From an uncultured Hyphomicrobiales bacterium (GTDB lineage Bacteria; Pseudomonadota; Alphaproteobacteria; Rhizobiales; Rhizobiaceae), in the NCBI GenBank assembly GCA_943914405.1, contig CALUBX010000087.1, positions 1 through 15,385 of the forward strand: 15,385 bases of DNA, given 5' to 3'. Positions 5,971-14,169 of the stretch are shown piece after piece (positions within the stretch are counted from its first letter, which is position 1; the number at the start of each line of letters is the position of its first letter). The position numbers and the translations under genes were made by a program. The notes beneath the pieces were generated by a model. That model did no database searches, was not told the origin of the DNA, and saw only the letters and a program-made list of their open reading frames with translations.

Positions 5971-6840
5971 CTAAAGCGAAGCCTGAGGACGCATCTGCGA
6001 AAGAAGACGAGATAGTATTCCGGCCAGTTTCCTATGCTGATGCGCATGCCGGAAGCGGATACTGGTGGCGGCGTAGACGGCTTGGGGGATGACTGGAGCA
6101 TCCGACACAAGAGCAGCGGCACCGTCCGATACCAGCTTTTCTGCCTCCGACTGGAGGACGTAGGCGGACCCGCCAAGCGTTAGAACCAGATCGGAAAGAA
6201 CGCGGCTCCTTCCAGCCGCAACGGCTGGCGCCGAAAACTGCGGCAGGGCCAGGCGATGCGCTCGATCGAAGGCCGGCGAATAATTCGCATAGATATAATC
6301 CTGCGGACGAAGCTGTTCGACATGATCGGCTTGCGTGGAAACCAGGACGTAGGCAGCTTCGCCGATACGCTCATAATGGAGGTCCGGCAAATGATGCGGG
6401 GTGTACAGAAGCGCCAGATCCAGATCTCCTGCCGCAAGATCTCGATTCATTTGAACCGAATAATCGGCCTCGAGATAAAGAGACGTACCCGGCATATCTT
6501 CGCGTGCAGCTTTGACAAACTGGGCGCCCAGCATTTCCGCTACATCGTGCTGCATGCCGATCCGCATTGAGCGCTCATACGTCCCTGCGGCCTCGACCGC
6601 GCGCACCGTCTCGTGCCACTGGCTCTGCAGGAGCTTGGCGTGTTCGAGAAGACGAAGGCCTGCGACAGTCGGCACAGTCCCGCCCTTGCCGCGCACAAAG
6701 AGCTTTCGGCCGAAAGCCGTTTCCAGGGCATTGATCCTGTGGGACACGGTAGATTGGGTCACGTTCAACCGCTCCGCCGTCCGGTTGAAACTGCGGGTTT
6801 CCATAAGATCCAGATAGGTTTCGATAAGATCGATCTGCAT
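5971..6840 (-). CDS. LysR-family transcriptional regulator
   Basis: This is a 289-residue LysR-type regulator. The winged helix-turn-helix is at the N-terminus, about residues 17-46, with SFNRTAERLNVTQSTVSHRI followed by N-A-L-E-T-A-F-G-R-K-L-F-V-R, the family signature. Residues from about 90 onward form the effector-binding domain. It is divergently transcribed from the dehydrogenase/Rieske operon, with 103 bases between start codons, the usual arrangement for a LysR regulator and its target. The region holds a TTTT-N10-AAAA dyad that could be its operator. The effector is therefore probably the methylated amine degraded by that operon, or an intermediate. The Shine-Dalgarno before the ATG at 6840 is poor (GGCGGG adjacent), but the length is normal for the family. 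Confidence 0.9.
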   Translation of the reverse strand: MQIDLIETYLDLMETRSFNRTAERLNVTQSTVSHRINALETAFGRKLFVRGKGGTVPTVAGLRLLEHAKLLQSQWHETVRAVEAAGTYERSMRIGMQHDVAEMLGAQFVKAAREDMPGTSLYLEADYSVQMNRDLAAGDLDLALLYTPHHLPDLHYERIGEAAYVLVSTQADHVEQLRPQDYIYANYSPAFDRAHRLALPQFSAPAVAAGRSRVLSDLVLTLGGSAYVLQSEAEKLVSDGAAALVSDAPVIPQAVYAATSIRFRHAHQHRKLAGILSRLLSQMRPQASL

Positions 6841-6857
6841 CCCGCCAGTCTAATCGC

Positions 6858-6875
6858 TTTTGTCGATCAATAAAA
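6858..6875. promoter_or_regulatory. candidate LysR-type operator in the divergent promoter region
   Basis: The 18-base stretch from 6858 to 6875 has TTTT and AAAA ends and is an imperfect palindrome with 14 of 18 symmetric positions centred on GATC-like sequence. It contains the T-N11-A pattern typical of LysR-type regulator sites and lies 18-35 bases upstream of the lysR start codon, a usual position for autorepression and activation of the divergent operon. Binding by this LysR protein is inferred. Confidence 0.4.
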
Positions 6876-6943
6876 CGCCTTCTGCACGCTTGATGAAGGC
6901 GAGCGCGGCTGCAACTCTTGCCGCCAAAGCAAGGGAAGAGAGC

Positions 6944-9394
6944 ATGTCAGAACTGCCGGAACGGGCGCGCGTGGTGATTATCGGCGGGGGAGCGGTCGGA
7001 GCCTCGTCGCTCTACCATCTCGCCAAGGCCGGCTGGACGGATTGTGTGCTGCTTGAGAAGAACGAGCTGACCGCCGGCTCGACCTGGCATGCTGCCGGCA
7101 ATGTACCGACCTTTTCGTCGTCCTGGTCGATCATGAACATGCAGCGCTATTCCGCGTCGCTTTATCGCGAGCTGGGGGCGCTGGTCGATTATCCGATGAA
7201 CTACCACGTCACCGGCTCGATCCGGCTCGGTCATTCGAAGGAGCGGCTGCGCGAATTCAAACGCGTCGTCGGTATGGGCCGTTACCAGGGCATGGATCTC
7301 GACATCCTGTCGCCCGACGAGATGAAGGCAAAATACCCTTTCCTGGAAACCCATGACCTGACCGGCGCTCTCTACGATCCTTATGACGGGGACATCGATC
7401 CGGCGCAGCTGACCCAAGCGCTGGCTAAGGGCGCTCGCGATATGGGTGCAAGGATTATCCGTTTCTCTCCCGTCACGGCGGCACGCCGGGAAAAGGACGA
7501 GTGGATCCTGACGACGCCCAAGGGCGAGATCGCCTGCGAATATGTGGTCAACGCCGCCGGCTATTATGCGCGCGAAGTCGGCAAGCTATTCGGCCGCGAC
7601 GTGCCGATGATGGTGATGAGCCACCAATATATGCTGTTCGACGAGATTCCGGAGCTTGCCGCCTGGTCCAAGGAGGCTGGGCACAAGCTGCCTCTGCTGC
7701 GCGATGTCGACAGCTCCTATTATCTCCGTCAGGAGAAATACGGCATGAATCTCGGCCCCTACGAGAAGAATTGCCGTGCCCATTGGGCGACGCCGGACGA
7801 CCCGATGCCGGAGGACTTCTCCTTCCAGCTGTTCCCCGACGATCTCGATCGCTTGGAATGGTATCTCAACGACGCGATCGAGCGTGTGCCGATCCTCGGT
7901 ACGGCCGGCCTGTCGAAGATGATCAACGGGCCGATCCCTTATGCGCCCGACGGCAATCCGCTGATTGGGCCGATGCCCGGCGTGCCGAACGCCTTCGAAG
8001 CCTGCGTCTTCACCTTCGGCATCTGTCAGGCGGGCGGCGCCGGCAAGGTGCTTGCCGAATGGGTGACCGAAGGCGAGACCGAGTGGGACATGTGGTCCTG
8101 CGACCCGCGCCGTTACACCTCCTTTGCCGCCGACAAGCAGTATTGCGTCGACAAGGGCATGGAAATCTACGGGCACGAATACGCCATGCATTTCCCGAAG
8201 CACTACTGGCCGGCCGGCCGCGGCATGAAGGTCTCGCCGATCCATGATCGCATCGCCGCGCTGGGCGCGCAGTTCAAACCCTACAACGGCTGGGAACGTG
8301 CCATGTGGTATGCCAAGCCCGGCGACGACACGTCCGAGCAGGCAACTCAGACTTGGAGCCGCAAAGGCCCATGGAGCTCGCGCATCGAGGAGGAATGTCT
8401 TGCCGTGCGTGATGCCGCCGGCATTCTCGACCTCCCCGGCTTCTCCCGCTATCGGGTGAAGGGCCAGGGCGCCACCACATGGCTCTCCTCCCTCATCACC
8501 GGCAAGGTGCCAAAATCGGGCCGCATCGGGCTTGCCTATTTCGCCGACGACAAGGGCCGCATCGTCACGGAAATGTCGGTCATGATGCTCGCCGACGACT
8601 TCTTCTTCCTTATCACGGCGGCGACGGCGCAATGGCACGACCTCGACTGGCTGAAGAAGCACCTGCCGGCCGGCGCCGCCTTTACGATAGACGACGTCAC
8701 CGACACCTTTTCCTGCCAGATCCTCACCGGTCCAAAGAGCCGTGACATTCTTTCCGAGGTCACCGATGCCGACCTTTCCAAGGGTTGGCTGACGCATCAG
8801 TCGGCGCAGATCGCCGGCCGCTGGTGCCAGCTGGTACGGGTGTCCTTTGCCGGTGAACTCGGCTGGGAAATTCACACCAAGCTCGACGATACCGCGACGG
8901 TTTTCGACGCCGTCTGGGCTGCCGGTCAGAAACACGGTTTAAAACCCTTCGGCATGGAGGCGCTGGACAGCCTGCGCATCGAGAAAGGGTATCGCGCCTG
9001 GAAGGGAGACCTCTCGACCGATTACACCATCCTGCAGGGAGGGCTGGAGCGCTTTGTCGACTGGTCCAAAGAGGACTTCAAGGGCAAGGCCGCGCTCGCC
9101 GCTGAAAAGCAGCAGGGCGTGAGGAAGCGGTTCGTCACTCTGACGATCGAGGCGGGGGACTGCGACGCACCCTACATGTCGACGCTGTGGCATGGCGGCC
9201 AGGTGGTCGGTGAAACCACCTCCGGCAATTGGGGTTACCGTGTTGGCAAATCGCTGGCGCTCGGCATGCTCCGCTCGGATCTGACGGAACCCGGCACCGA
9301 GCTGGAAGTCGAGATTTTTGGCGACCGCTTCAAGGCTGTTGTACAAGCCGACGGGCCGCTTTGGGATCCGACCAATGAGAGGATTCGCGCATGA
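6944..9394 (+). CDS. FAD-dependent oxidoreductase with GcvT domain, dimethylglycine dehydrogenase-like
   Basis: This 816-residue enzyme is built like dimethylglycine and sarcosine dehydrogenases. It has an N-terminal FAD/DAO domain (VVIIGGGAVGASSLYHLAKA, Gly motif at 14-19), a central FAO linker region (about 380-440), and C-terminal GcvT/aminomethyltransferase domains that bind tetrahydrofolate. In GSTWHAAG the histidine H49 corresponds to the residue that carries covalent FAD in mammalian dimethylglycine dehydrogenase. The expected reaction is oxidative N-demethylation, with transfer of the one-carbon unit to tetrahydrofolate. The C-terminal segment (TLWHGGQVVGETTSGNWGY) resembles dimethylglycine dehydrogenase more than sarcosine dehydrogenase. 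At a conserved GcvT acidic position it has E543 where the paralogue downstream has Asp. The ATG at 6944 is chosen for the upstream AAGGGAAGAG; the earlier ATG at 6893 lacks a ribosome-binding site. It overlaps the next gene by four bases. The substrate is inferred. Confidence 0.87.
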   Translation: MSELPERARVVIIGGGAVGASSLYHLAKAGWTDCVLLEKNELTAGSTWHAAGNVPTFSSSWSIMNMQRYSASLYRELGALVDYPMNYHVTGSIRLGHSKERLREFKRVVGMGRYQGMDLDILSPDEMKAKYPFLETHDLTGALYDPYDGDIDPAQLTQALAKGARDMGARIIRFSPVTAARREKDEWILTTPKGEIACEYVVNAAGYYAREVGKLFGRDVPMMVMSHQYMLFDEIPELAAWSKEAGHKLPLLRDVDSSYYLRQEKYGMNLGPYEKNCRAHWATPDDPMPEDFSFQLFPDDLDRLEWYLNDAIERVPILGTAGLSKMINGPIPYAPDGNPLIGPMPGVPNAFEACVFTFGICQAGGAGKVLAEWVTEGETEWDMWSCDPRRYTSFAADKQYCVDKGMEIYGHEYAMHFPKHYWPAGRGMKVSPIHDRIAALGAQFKPYNGWERAMWYAKPGDDTSEQATQTWSRKGPWSSRIEEECLAVRDAAGILDLPGFSRYRVKGQGATTWLSSLITGKVPKSGRIGLAYFADDKGRIVTEMSVMMLADDFFFLITAATAQWHDLDWLKKHLPAGAAFTIDDVTDTFSCQILTGPKSRDILSEVTDADLSKGWLTHQSAQIAGRWCQLVRVSFAGELGWEIHTKLDDTATVFDAVWAAGQKHGLKPFGMEALDSLRIEKGYRAWKGDLSTDYTILQGGLERFVDWSKEDFKGKAALAAEKQQGVRKRFVTLTIEAGDCDAPYMSTLWHGGQVVGETTSGNWGYRVGKSLALGMLRSDLTEPGTELEVEIFGDRFKAVVQADGPLWDPTNERIRA

Positions 9395-11859
9395 ACACGC
9401 TGAATGCTCCCAAACAGGTCCCGCAAAAAGCGCAAGCGGTCATCATCGGTGGCGGCGTGTCCGGCTGCTCGGTCGCCTATCATCTGGCGAAACTCGGCTG
9501 GACCGACGTCGTCCTTCTGGAACGCAAGCAGTTGACATCGGGAACGACGTGGCATGCGGCGGGCCTGATCGGCCAGCTGCGCGCCAGCCAGAACATGACC
9601 CGGCTCGCCAAATATTCCGCTGACCTTTACGTCAAGCTGGAGGCCGAGACCGGCATCGGCACCGGCATGAAGCAGAACGGTTCCATGACCGTGGCGCTGA
9701 CCGAAGAGCGGAAAGAGGAGATCTACCGCCAGGCTTCGCTCGCCCGCGCTTTCAACGTCGATGTTCGGGAAATTTCGCCGAAAGAGGCGAAGGCGATGTA
9801 TCCGCATCTCAATATCGGTGACGTCAAGGCCGCGGTGCATCTGCCCCTGGACGGCCAGTGCGATCCCGCAAACATCGCAATGGCGCTCGCCAAAAGCGCC
9901 CGCCAGAATGGCGCAACCGTCATTGAAGGCGTCAAGGCAACCGAGGTGATCACGAAGAACGGGCGCGTTTCCGGCGTTGCCTGCGAGCAGAATGGCGAAC
10001 GTTACGTTATAGAGACCGAAAACGTCGTCAACTGTGCCGGCATGTGGGGCCGCGACCTCGCCGCGCAATCCGGCGTGACGGTGCCGCTGCATGCCTGCGA
10101 ACATTTCTACATCGTCACTGAGCCAATCGCCGGGCTGAAGCAACTGCCGGTTCTGCGCGTGCCGGACGAATGCACCTACTACAAGGAGGATGCCGGCAAG
10201 ATGCTGGTCGGCGCCTTCGAACTGACGGCGAAGCCATGGCCGCCGAAGGGCGAAAAGATCCGCGACGATTTCTGCTTCGATCAGCTGCCGGAAGATTTCG
10301 ACCATTTCCAGCCGATCCTGGAAATGGCAATCAATCGCATGCCCATGCTGGAGACCGCCGGCATCCACACATTCTTCAACGGTCCCGAAAGCTTCACGCC
10401 CGACGACCGCTATTATCTCGGGGAGACGCCGGAGATCAAAGGCTATTGGGTGGCGGCCGGTTATAACTCGATCGGCATTGTTTCGTCCGGCGGTGCTGGG
10501 ATGGCACTCGCCCAATGGATGAACGACGGCGAGCCGCCCTTCGATCTCTGGGAAGTGGATATCCGCCGCGCCCAGCCGTTTCAGAAGAACCGCGCCTACC
10601 TGCGCGAGCGGGTTGGTGAGACGCTTGGCCTGCTTTATGCCGACCATTTCCCCTACCGCCAGATGGCGACGGCACGCGGCGTGCGGCGCTCGCCCATCCA
10701 CGAACATCTGAGGGCGCGCGGCGCCGTGTTCGGCGAGGTGGCAGGCTGGGAGCGCGCTAACTGGTTTGCGAAGCCCAGCCAGGAGCGGGAATACCGGTAT
10801 AGCTGGCAGCGGCAGAACTGGTTCGACAACCAGCGCGACGAACATATGGCGGTTCGCACCGGCGTCGGCCTGTTCGACATGACATCCTTCGGCAAGATCC
10901 GCGTCGAGGGTCGTGACGCGAGAAAGTTTTTGAACCGCGTCTGCGCCAACCAGATGGATGTGGCGCCTGGCCGGATCGTCTACACCCAGATGCTGAACCG
11001 CAAGGGCGGCATCGAAAGCGACCTGACCGCCACCCGCCTTTCGGAAACGGCTTTCTTCCTCGTCGTTCCAGGCGCGACCTTGCAGCGCGACCTCGCCTGG
11101 CTGCGCAAAAACCTCAACGACGAGTTCGTTGTCATCACCGATGTCACGGCCGCTGAAAGCGTACTCTGCCTCATGGGGCCGAAGTCGCGCGAGTTGATCG
11201 AGAAGGTCAGCCCAAACGATTTTTCCAACACAGCCAATCCCTTCGGCACGATGCAGGAAATCGAGATCGGCATGGGCCTCGCGCGCGCCCATCGTGTGAC
11301 CTATGTCGGCGAACTCGGCTGGGAGCTTTATGTCTCGGCCGATCAGACGGCGCACGTATTCGAAGCGATTGCGGAAGCCGGCGCGGATTTGAGCCTGAAA
11401 CTCTGCGGCCTCCATACGCTGGATTCGTGCCGCATCGAAAAGGCCTTCCGCCATTTCGGCCACGACATCACTGATGAGGACCATGTGCTGGAAGCCGGCC
11501 TCGGCTTCGCCGTGAAGACATCAAAGCCTGACTTTATGGGCCGCGATGCCGTGCTGCGCAAACAGGAAGCCGGGCTCGACCGTCGGTTGGTGCAATTCAG
11601 ACTGACCGACCCGGAGCCGCTGCTCTTTCACAACGAGGCGGTGGTGCGGGACGGAAAGATTGTCGGCACGGTCACTTCGGGTAATTACGGCCATTTCCTC
11701 GGCGGCGCGGTCGGCATGGGTTATGTGCCCTGCAAGGGCGAGAGCGCCGGCGATGTTCTGGCATCGAGTTACGAAATCGACATCGCGGGACGGCGGGTGA
11801 AGGCGGAGGCGTCGCTTCAGCCGATGTATGACCCGAAAGCCGCCCGAGTGCGGATGTAG
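9391..11859 (+). CDS. FAD-dependent oxidoreductase with GcvT domain, sarcosine dehydrogenase-like
   Basis: This is an 822-residue paralogue of the preceding protein with the same domain order. The FAD domain has AVIIGGGVSGCSVAYHLAKL (Gly motif 20-25) and GTTWHAAG with H55 as the likely covalent FAD attachment site. The FAO linker includes ADHFPYRQMATARGVRRSPI, and the GcvT region includes QMLNRKGGIESDL with D544, the acidic residue linked to folate chemistry in T-proteins. The C-terminal part (SLKLCGLHTLDSCRIEKAFR onward) is closer to sarcosine dehydrogenase. The expected role is demethylation of an N-methylated amino acid, plausibly sarcosine to glycine, following the step of its neighbour. 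The start codon overlaps the upstream stop as ATGA, implying translational coupling and balanced amounts. Electrons probably pass to electron-transfer flavoprotein, encoded elsewhere. The family call is firm; the exact substrate is not. Confidence 0.87.
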   Translation: MNTLNAPKQVPQKAQAVIIGGGVSGCSVAYHLAKLGWTDVVLLERKQLTSGTTWHAAGLIGQLRASQNMTRLAKYSADLYVKLEAETGIGTGMKQNGSMTVALTEERKEEIYRQASLARAFNVDVREISPKEAKAMYPHLNIGDVKAAVHLPLDGQCDPANIAMALAKSARQNGATVIEGVKATEVITKNGRVSGVACEQNGERYVIETENVVNCAGMWGRDLAAQSGVTVPLHACEHFYIVTEPIAGLKQLPVLRVPDECTYYKEDAGKMLVGAFELTAKPWPPKGEKIRDDFCFDQLPEDFDHFQPILEMAINRMPMLETAGIHTFFNGPESFTPDDRYYLGETPEIKGYWVAAGYNSIGIVSSGGAGMALAQWMNDGEPPFDLWEVDIRRAQPFQKNRAYLRERVGETLGLLYADHFPYRQMATARGVRRSPIHEHLRARGAVFGEVAGWERANWFAKPSQEREYRYSWQRQNWFDNQRDEHMAVRTGVGLFDMTSFGKIRVEGRDARKFLNRVCANQMDVAPGRIVYTQMLNRKGGIESDLTATRLSETAFFLVVPGATLQRDLAWLRKNLNDEFVVITDVTAAESVLCLMGPKSRELIEKVSPNDFSNTANPFGTMQEIEIGMGLARAHRVTYVGELGWELYVSADQTAHVFEAIAEAGADLSLKLCGLHTLDSCRIEKAFRHFGHDITDEDHVLEAGLGFAVKTSKPDFMGRDAVLRKQEAGLDRRLVQFRLTDPEPLLFHNEAVVRDGKIVGTVTSGNYGHFLGGAVGMGYVPCKGESAGDVLASSYEIDIAGRRVKAEASLQPMYDPKAARVRM

Positions 11860-11882
11860 CAGAAATCTTGAAGGAGACGACA

Positions 11883-13112
11883 ATGTTCGCATCCGACTAC
11901 ACCACAGATGCCTCGCAGGGCGACCGCATCGATCAGCTCGTCGCCGAACACAGACCGGGTTACGGCCTCAGCCGGCCGTTCTATTTCGATCCGGACATCT
12001 TCGAACGGGATATGCAACGCGTCTTCTTCCGCCACTGGCACTGTCTGGCGCATGACAGCGTCATCCCCAATCCCAACGATTTCGAGCTGTTCAAGCTCGG
12101 CGCCGAACAGGTGCTCCTCACCCGGGCCGGTGATGGCGCGGTTCACGCCATGCTGAACGTCTGCCGCCACCGCGGCGCGGAGGTTTGCACACAGGCAAAG
12201 GGCAATGCCAAGGCCTTCGTCTGTCCCTATCACGCCTGGACCTTCGCCAATGACGGTCGGCTAAAGGCCGCGCGCCTTATGCCCAAAGACTTCAAACGCG
12301 AGGAGCACGGCCTGAAAAAGCTGCATGTGCGGGTCGTCGAAGGCCTCGTCTTCATCTCGTTCGCCGAAGAGCCGCTGGACTTCTCCGACGTTGAGAACCT
12401 GCTGCGGGCCACCTGCGGCCAGTATGGCTGGGGTTCGGCCAAGGTAGCCTATCGCCAGAGCTATCCGCTCGACGCCAACTGGAAGCTCGCGGTCGAGAAC
12501 TATGTCGAATGTTATCATTGCGGCCCGGCGCATCCGGAATATTCCGAGACACATGCTCTGGAGCAGCCGCTCCACATGATCGAAGAACTGAACGCGAAGA
12601 TGGAGGCGCGCACCTGCGCGCTCGGAATCGAGGTCGGTTCCGGCAATCATTGGCAGAATTCAAGCCAAGGCCGGGAGGCGATCCACGCCTTCCGCTACGC
12701 CCTCTATGACGGCATAAAGACCGGCAGCAAGGATGGTCAGCCCCTGGCGCCGCTGATGGGGCGTTTTTCGGATTTCGACGGTGGCGTCACATCCATTCAT
12801 CTCGGCGGTACCAGCTTCCTCGTATGCTACGCCGACCACGGCATGATCTACCGCTTCATTCCGAAAACCGTCGATACCTGTGAGATGGAGCTGATCTGGC
12901 TAGTCGATAAAGAGGCAGAAGAAGGCCGAGACTACGATTTGGAAAAACTCACCTGGTTGTGGAAAGTCACCACCGACGAGGACAAGGCGATCATCGAACA
13001 TACGGCCCGTGGCGTGGTGTCGCGCTTCTTCGTCCCCGGTCCGATTGCCCCGATGGAGCAGAACGAGTTGCGCTACATCAACTGGTATCTGGACGAGATC
13101 AACCGGCCGTGA
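11883..13112 (+). CDS. Rieske non-haem iron oxygenase alpha subunit, quaternary-amine demethylase type
   Basis: This is a 409-residue oxygenase component. The Rieske 2Fe-2S site is C94-x-H96 with C114-x2-H117 (in NVCRHRG and VCPYHAW). The mononuclear iron site is E209-x2-H212-x4-H217 in VENYVECYHCGPAH, with D367 (TTDEDKAI) a likely third ligand. The Glu at 209, where ring-hydroxylating dioxygenases usually have Asp, is a trait described for carnitine oxygenase CntA and related quaternary-ammonium oxygenases. With two dimethylglycine/sarcosine-dehydrogenase-like genes upstream in the same operon, glycine betaine demethylation (GbcA-like) is the most economical role; stachydrine (Stc2-like) or another betaine is possible. 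The ATG at 11883 has AAGGAGA six bases upstream; the in-frame TTG at 11868 is less likely. The gap to the preceding gene is 23 bases. The required reductase is not in the window. Confidence 0.88.
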   Translation: MFASDYTTDASQGDRIDQLVAEHRPGYGLSRPFYFDPDIFERDMQRVFFRHWHCLAHDSVIPNPNDFELFKLGAEQVLLTRAGDGAVHAMLNVCRHRGAEVCTQAKGNAKAFVCPYHAWTFANDGRLKAARLMPKDFKREEHGLKKLHVRVVEGLVFISFAEEPLDFSDVENLLRATCGQYGWGSAKVAYRQSYPLDANWKLAVENYVECYHCGPAHPEYSETHALEQPLHMIEELNAKMEARTCALGIEVGSGNHWQNSSQGREAIHAFRYALYDGIKTGSKDGQPLAPLMGRFSDFDGGVTSIHLGGTSFLVCYADHGMIYRFIPKTVDTCEMELIWLVDKEAEEGRDYDLEKLTWLWKVTTDEDKAIIEHTARGVVSRFFVPGPIAPMEQNELRYINWYLDEINRP

Positions 13113-13172
13113 CAGGAATTGAAGCCGGGCGGAAAGAAGCAGCTGCCTTCGCCGAGCCCCCAGGTCAGCAGC

Positions 13173-13337
13173 TCAGTTCGAAGATGGCTGCCCGCCGCTG
13201 ATAAAGAAATAGGTCCACACGGCAGCGAGACCCAAAGCAATCGCAAAGATGACGAGAAGCCTCTTCAGCCATGGCGGCGTCTGGCGCGGCGGAACGGGCT
13301 TTTTGGGCCGCTCGAATTTGATGACGTTGTCGCTCAT
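13173..13337 (-). CDS. small single-pass membrane protein
   Basis: This is a 54-residue protein beginning MSDNVIKFERPKKP. It has a basic, proline-rich cytoplasmic N-terminus (1-24) and one transmembrane helix at about 25-46 (LKRLLVIFAIALGLAAVWTY), ending in a short polar tail. Positive charges before the helix predict an N-in orientation. Small proteins of this type are widespread in Rhizobiaceae and have no assigned function. The ATG at 13337 is preferred; the open frame extends to 13415 but those residues lack a family look. It converges on the Rieske gene with 60 bases between stops, in which I see no clear terminator. Confidence 0.7.
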   Translation of the reverse strand: MSDNVIKFERPKKPVPPRQTPPWLKRLLVIFAIALGLAAVWTYFFISGGQPSSN

Positions 13338-13458
13338 AGGGCATGTGTAGCCTACCCGCCCGTCATCACCAATGGTCTTGTTGGCGGCGTGTGGTGCTTG
13401 TAGGGCGGTGACCAACGCGCTTCGTCAGTAAGTCCTCTGTCCGCGTCGCTCATAAACC

Positions 13459-14169
13459 TCAAGTAGTGCGATGTAGATGAATCTTTTCCAGCATCGCCAA
13501 CGCATCCGCAGCTGCCGCGCCGGATGCAGTGTTGTCGAAGACACACCAACTATCCTGAGCAAGCATGTCCGAAAAAGCTGCTATCTCAGCTTCGTCATAG
13601 GCCGAGTAGTAAACTTTCGGCCTGCCATGCAGTCGGACATAGCCCGGCGGCTCCTCAAAATCGCTCGCGCTCCAGACGACTGGCGGGTCGGCAAGAACAC
13701 GGCCCGCTCCGTAATGCTTCAGCAAAGGCAGCACCTCGTCGCCACGCCAACTTTTGTGGCGCGCCTCAAGGAAAATGGTGCCGGAATGGGCCTTGCGCAT
13801 GTCGGCAAGAGCCTGCTCGACCACTGGCCGGTCGAAGTCGAGGCTCGGCGGCAATTGGCACAAAAGCGGACCGAGCTTTTTTCCAAGCGGGACGATCATC
13901 TCCAGGAAGGTCTCGAAGAGGCCTCCGATTTCCCGGAGCCTGAGATCATGCGTGATCATCCGAGGCAGCTTTATCGCGAAGCGGAAATGATCCGGAACTG
14001 CGGCCGCCCATCGCTCGAACGTCGTGAGCCGGTGGCTGCGATAAAATGTGGAGTTGATCTCGACACCATCGAAGACCGACGCATAGCGCTCAAGGCCGGA
14101 GCCCTCCTGGGAGAACCGGCCCGAAACAGCTTTGGGAATGGACCAGCCGGCTGTAGCGATCACGGGCAA
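13459..14169 (-). CDS. DUF72 family protein (TIM-barrel fold)
   Basis: This is a 236-residue protein with all the usual DUF72 signatures in order: VIATAGWSIPK at the N-terminus, VEINSTFYRSH, FRFAIKLPRMITHDLRL, GPLLCQLPPSLDFD, FLEARHKSW, GYVRLHGRPKVYYSAY and a C-terminal CVFDNTASGAAAADALAML. DUF72 (YecE-like) proteins adopt a TIM barrel resembling metal-dependent sugar isomerases or endonucleases; their biochemical role is not established. No ATG fits the family start. A TTG at 14167-14169 with AAGGAG six bases upstream places Met directly before PVIATAGW, where the family begins, so I use it; a GTG two codons later is the alternative. The frame stays open to 14367, but that extension is Arg/Pro-rich and overlaps the neighbouring gene. 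Confidence 0.85.
   Translation of the reverse strand: MPVIATAGWSIPKAVSGRFSQEGSGLERYASVFDGVEINSTFYRSHRLTTFERWAAAVPDHFRFAIKLPRMITHDLRLREIGGLFETFLEMIVPLGKKLGPLLCQLPPSLDFDRPVVEQALADMRKAHSGTIFLEARHKSWRGDEVLPLLKHYGAGRVLADPPVVWSASDFEEPPGYVRLHGRPKVYYSAYDEAEIAAFSDMLAQDSWCVFDNTASGAAAADALAMLEKIHLHRTT

Noticed and set aside
7586..8935. 449-codon open frame on the minus strand
   Set aside because: It is antisense to the dimethylglycine-dehydrogenase-like gene, with Arg/Gly/His-rich composition and no family resemblance.
9235..11484. 749-codon open frame on the minus strand
   Set aside because: It lies antisense to the sarcosine-dehydrogenase-like gene, has no recognisable domain, and is explained by the strong third-position GC bias of that gene.
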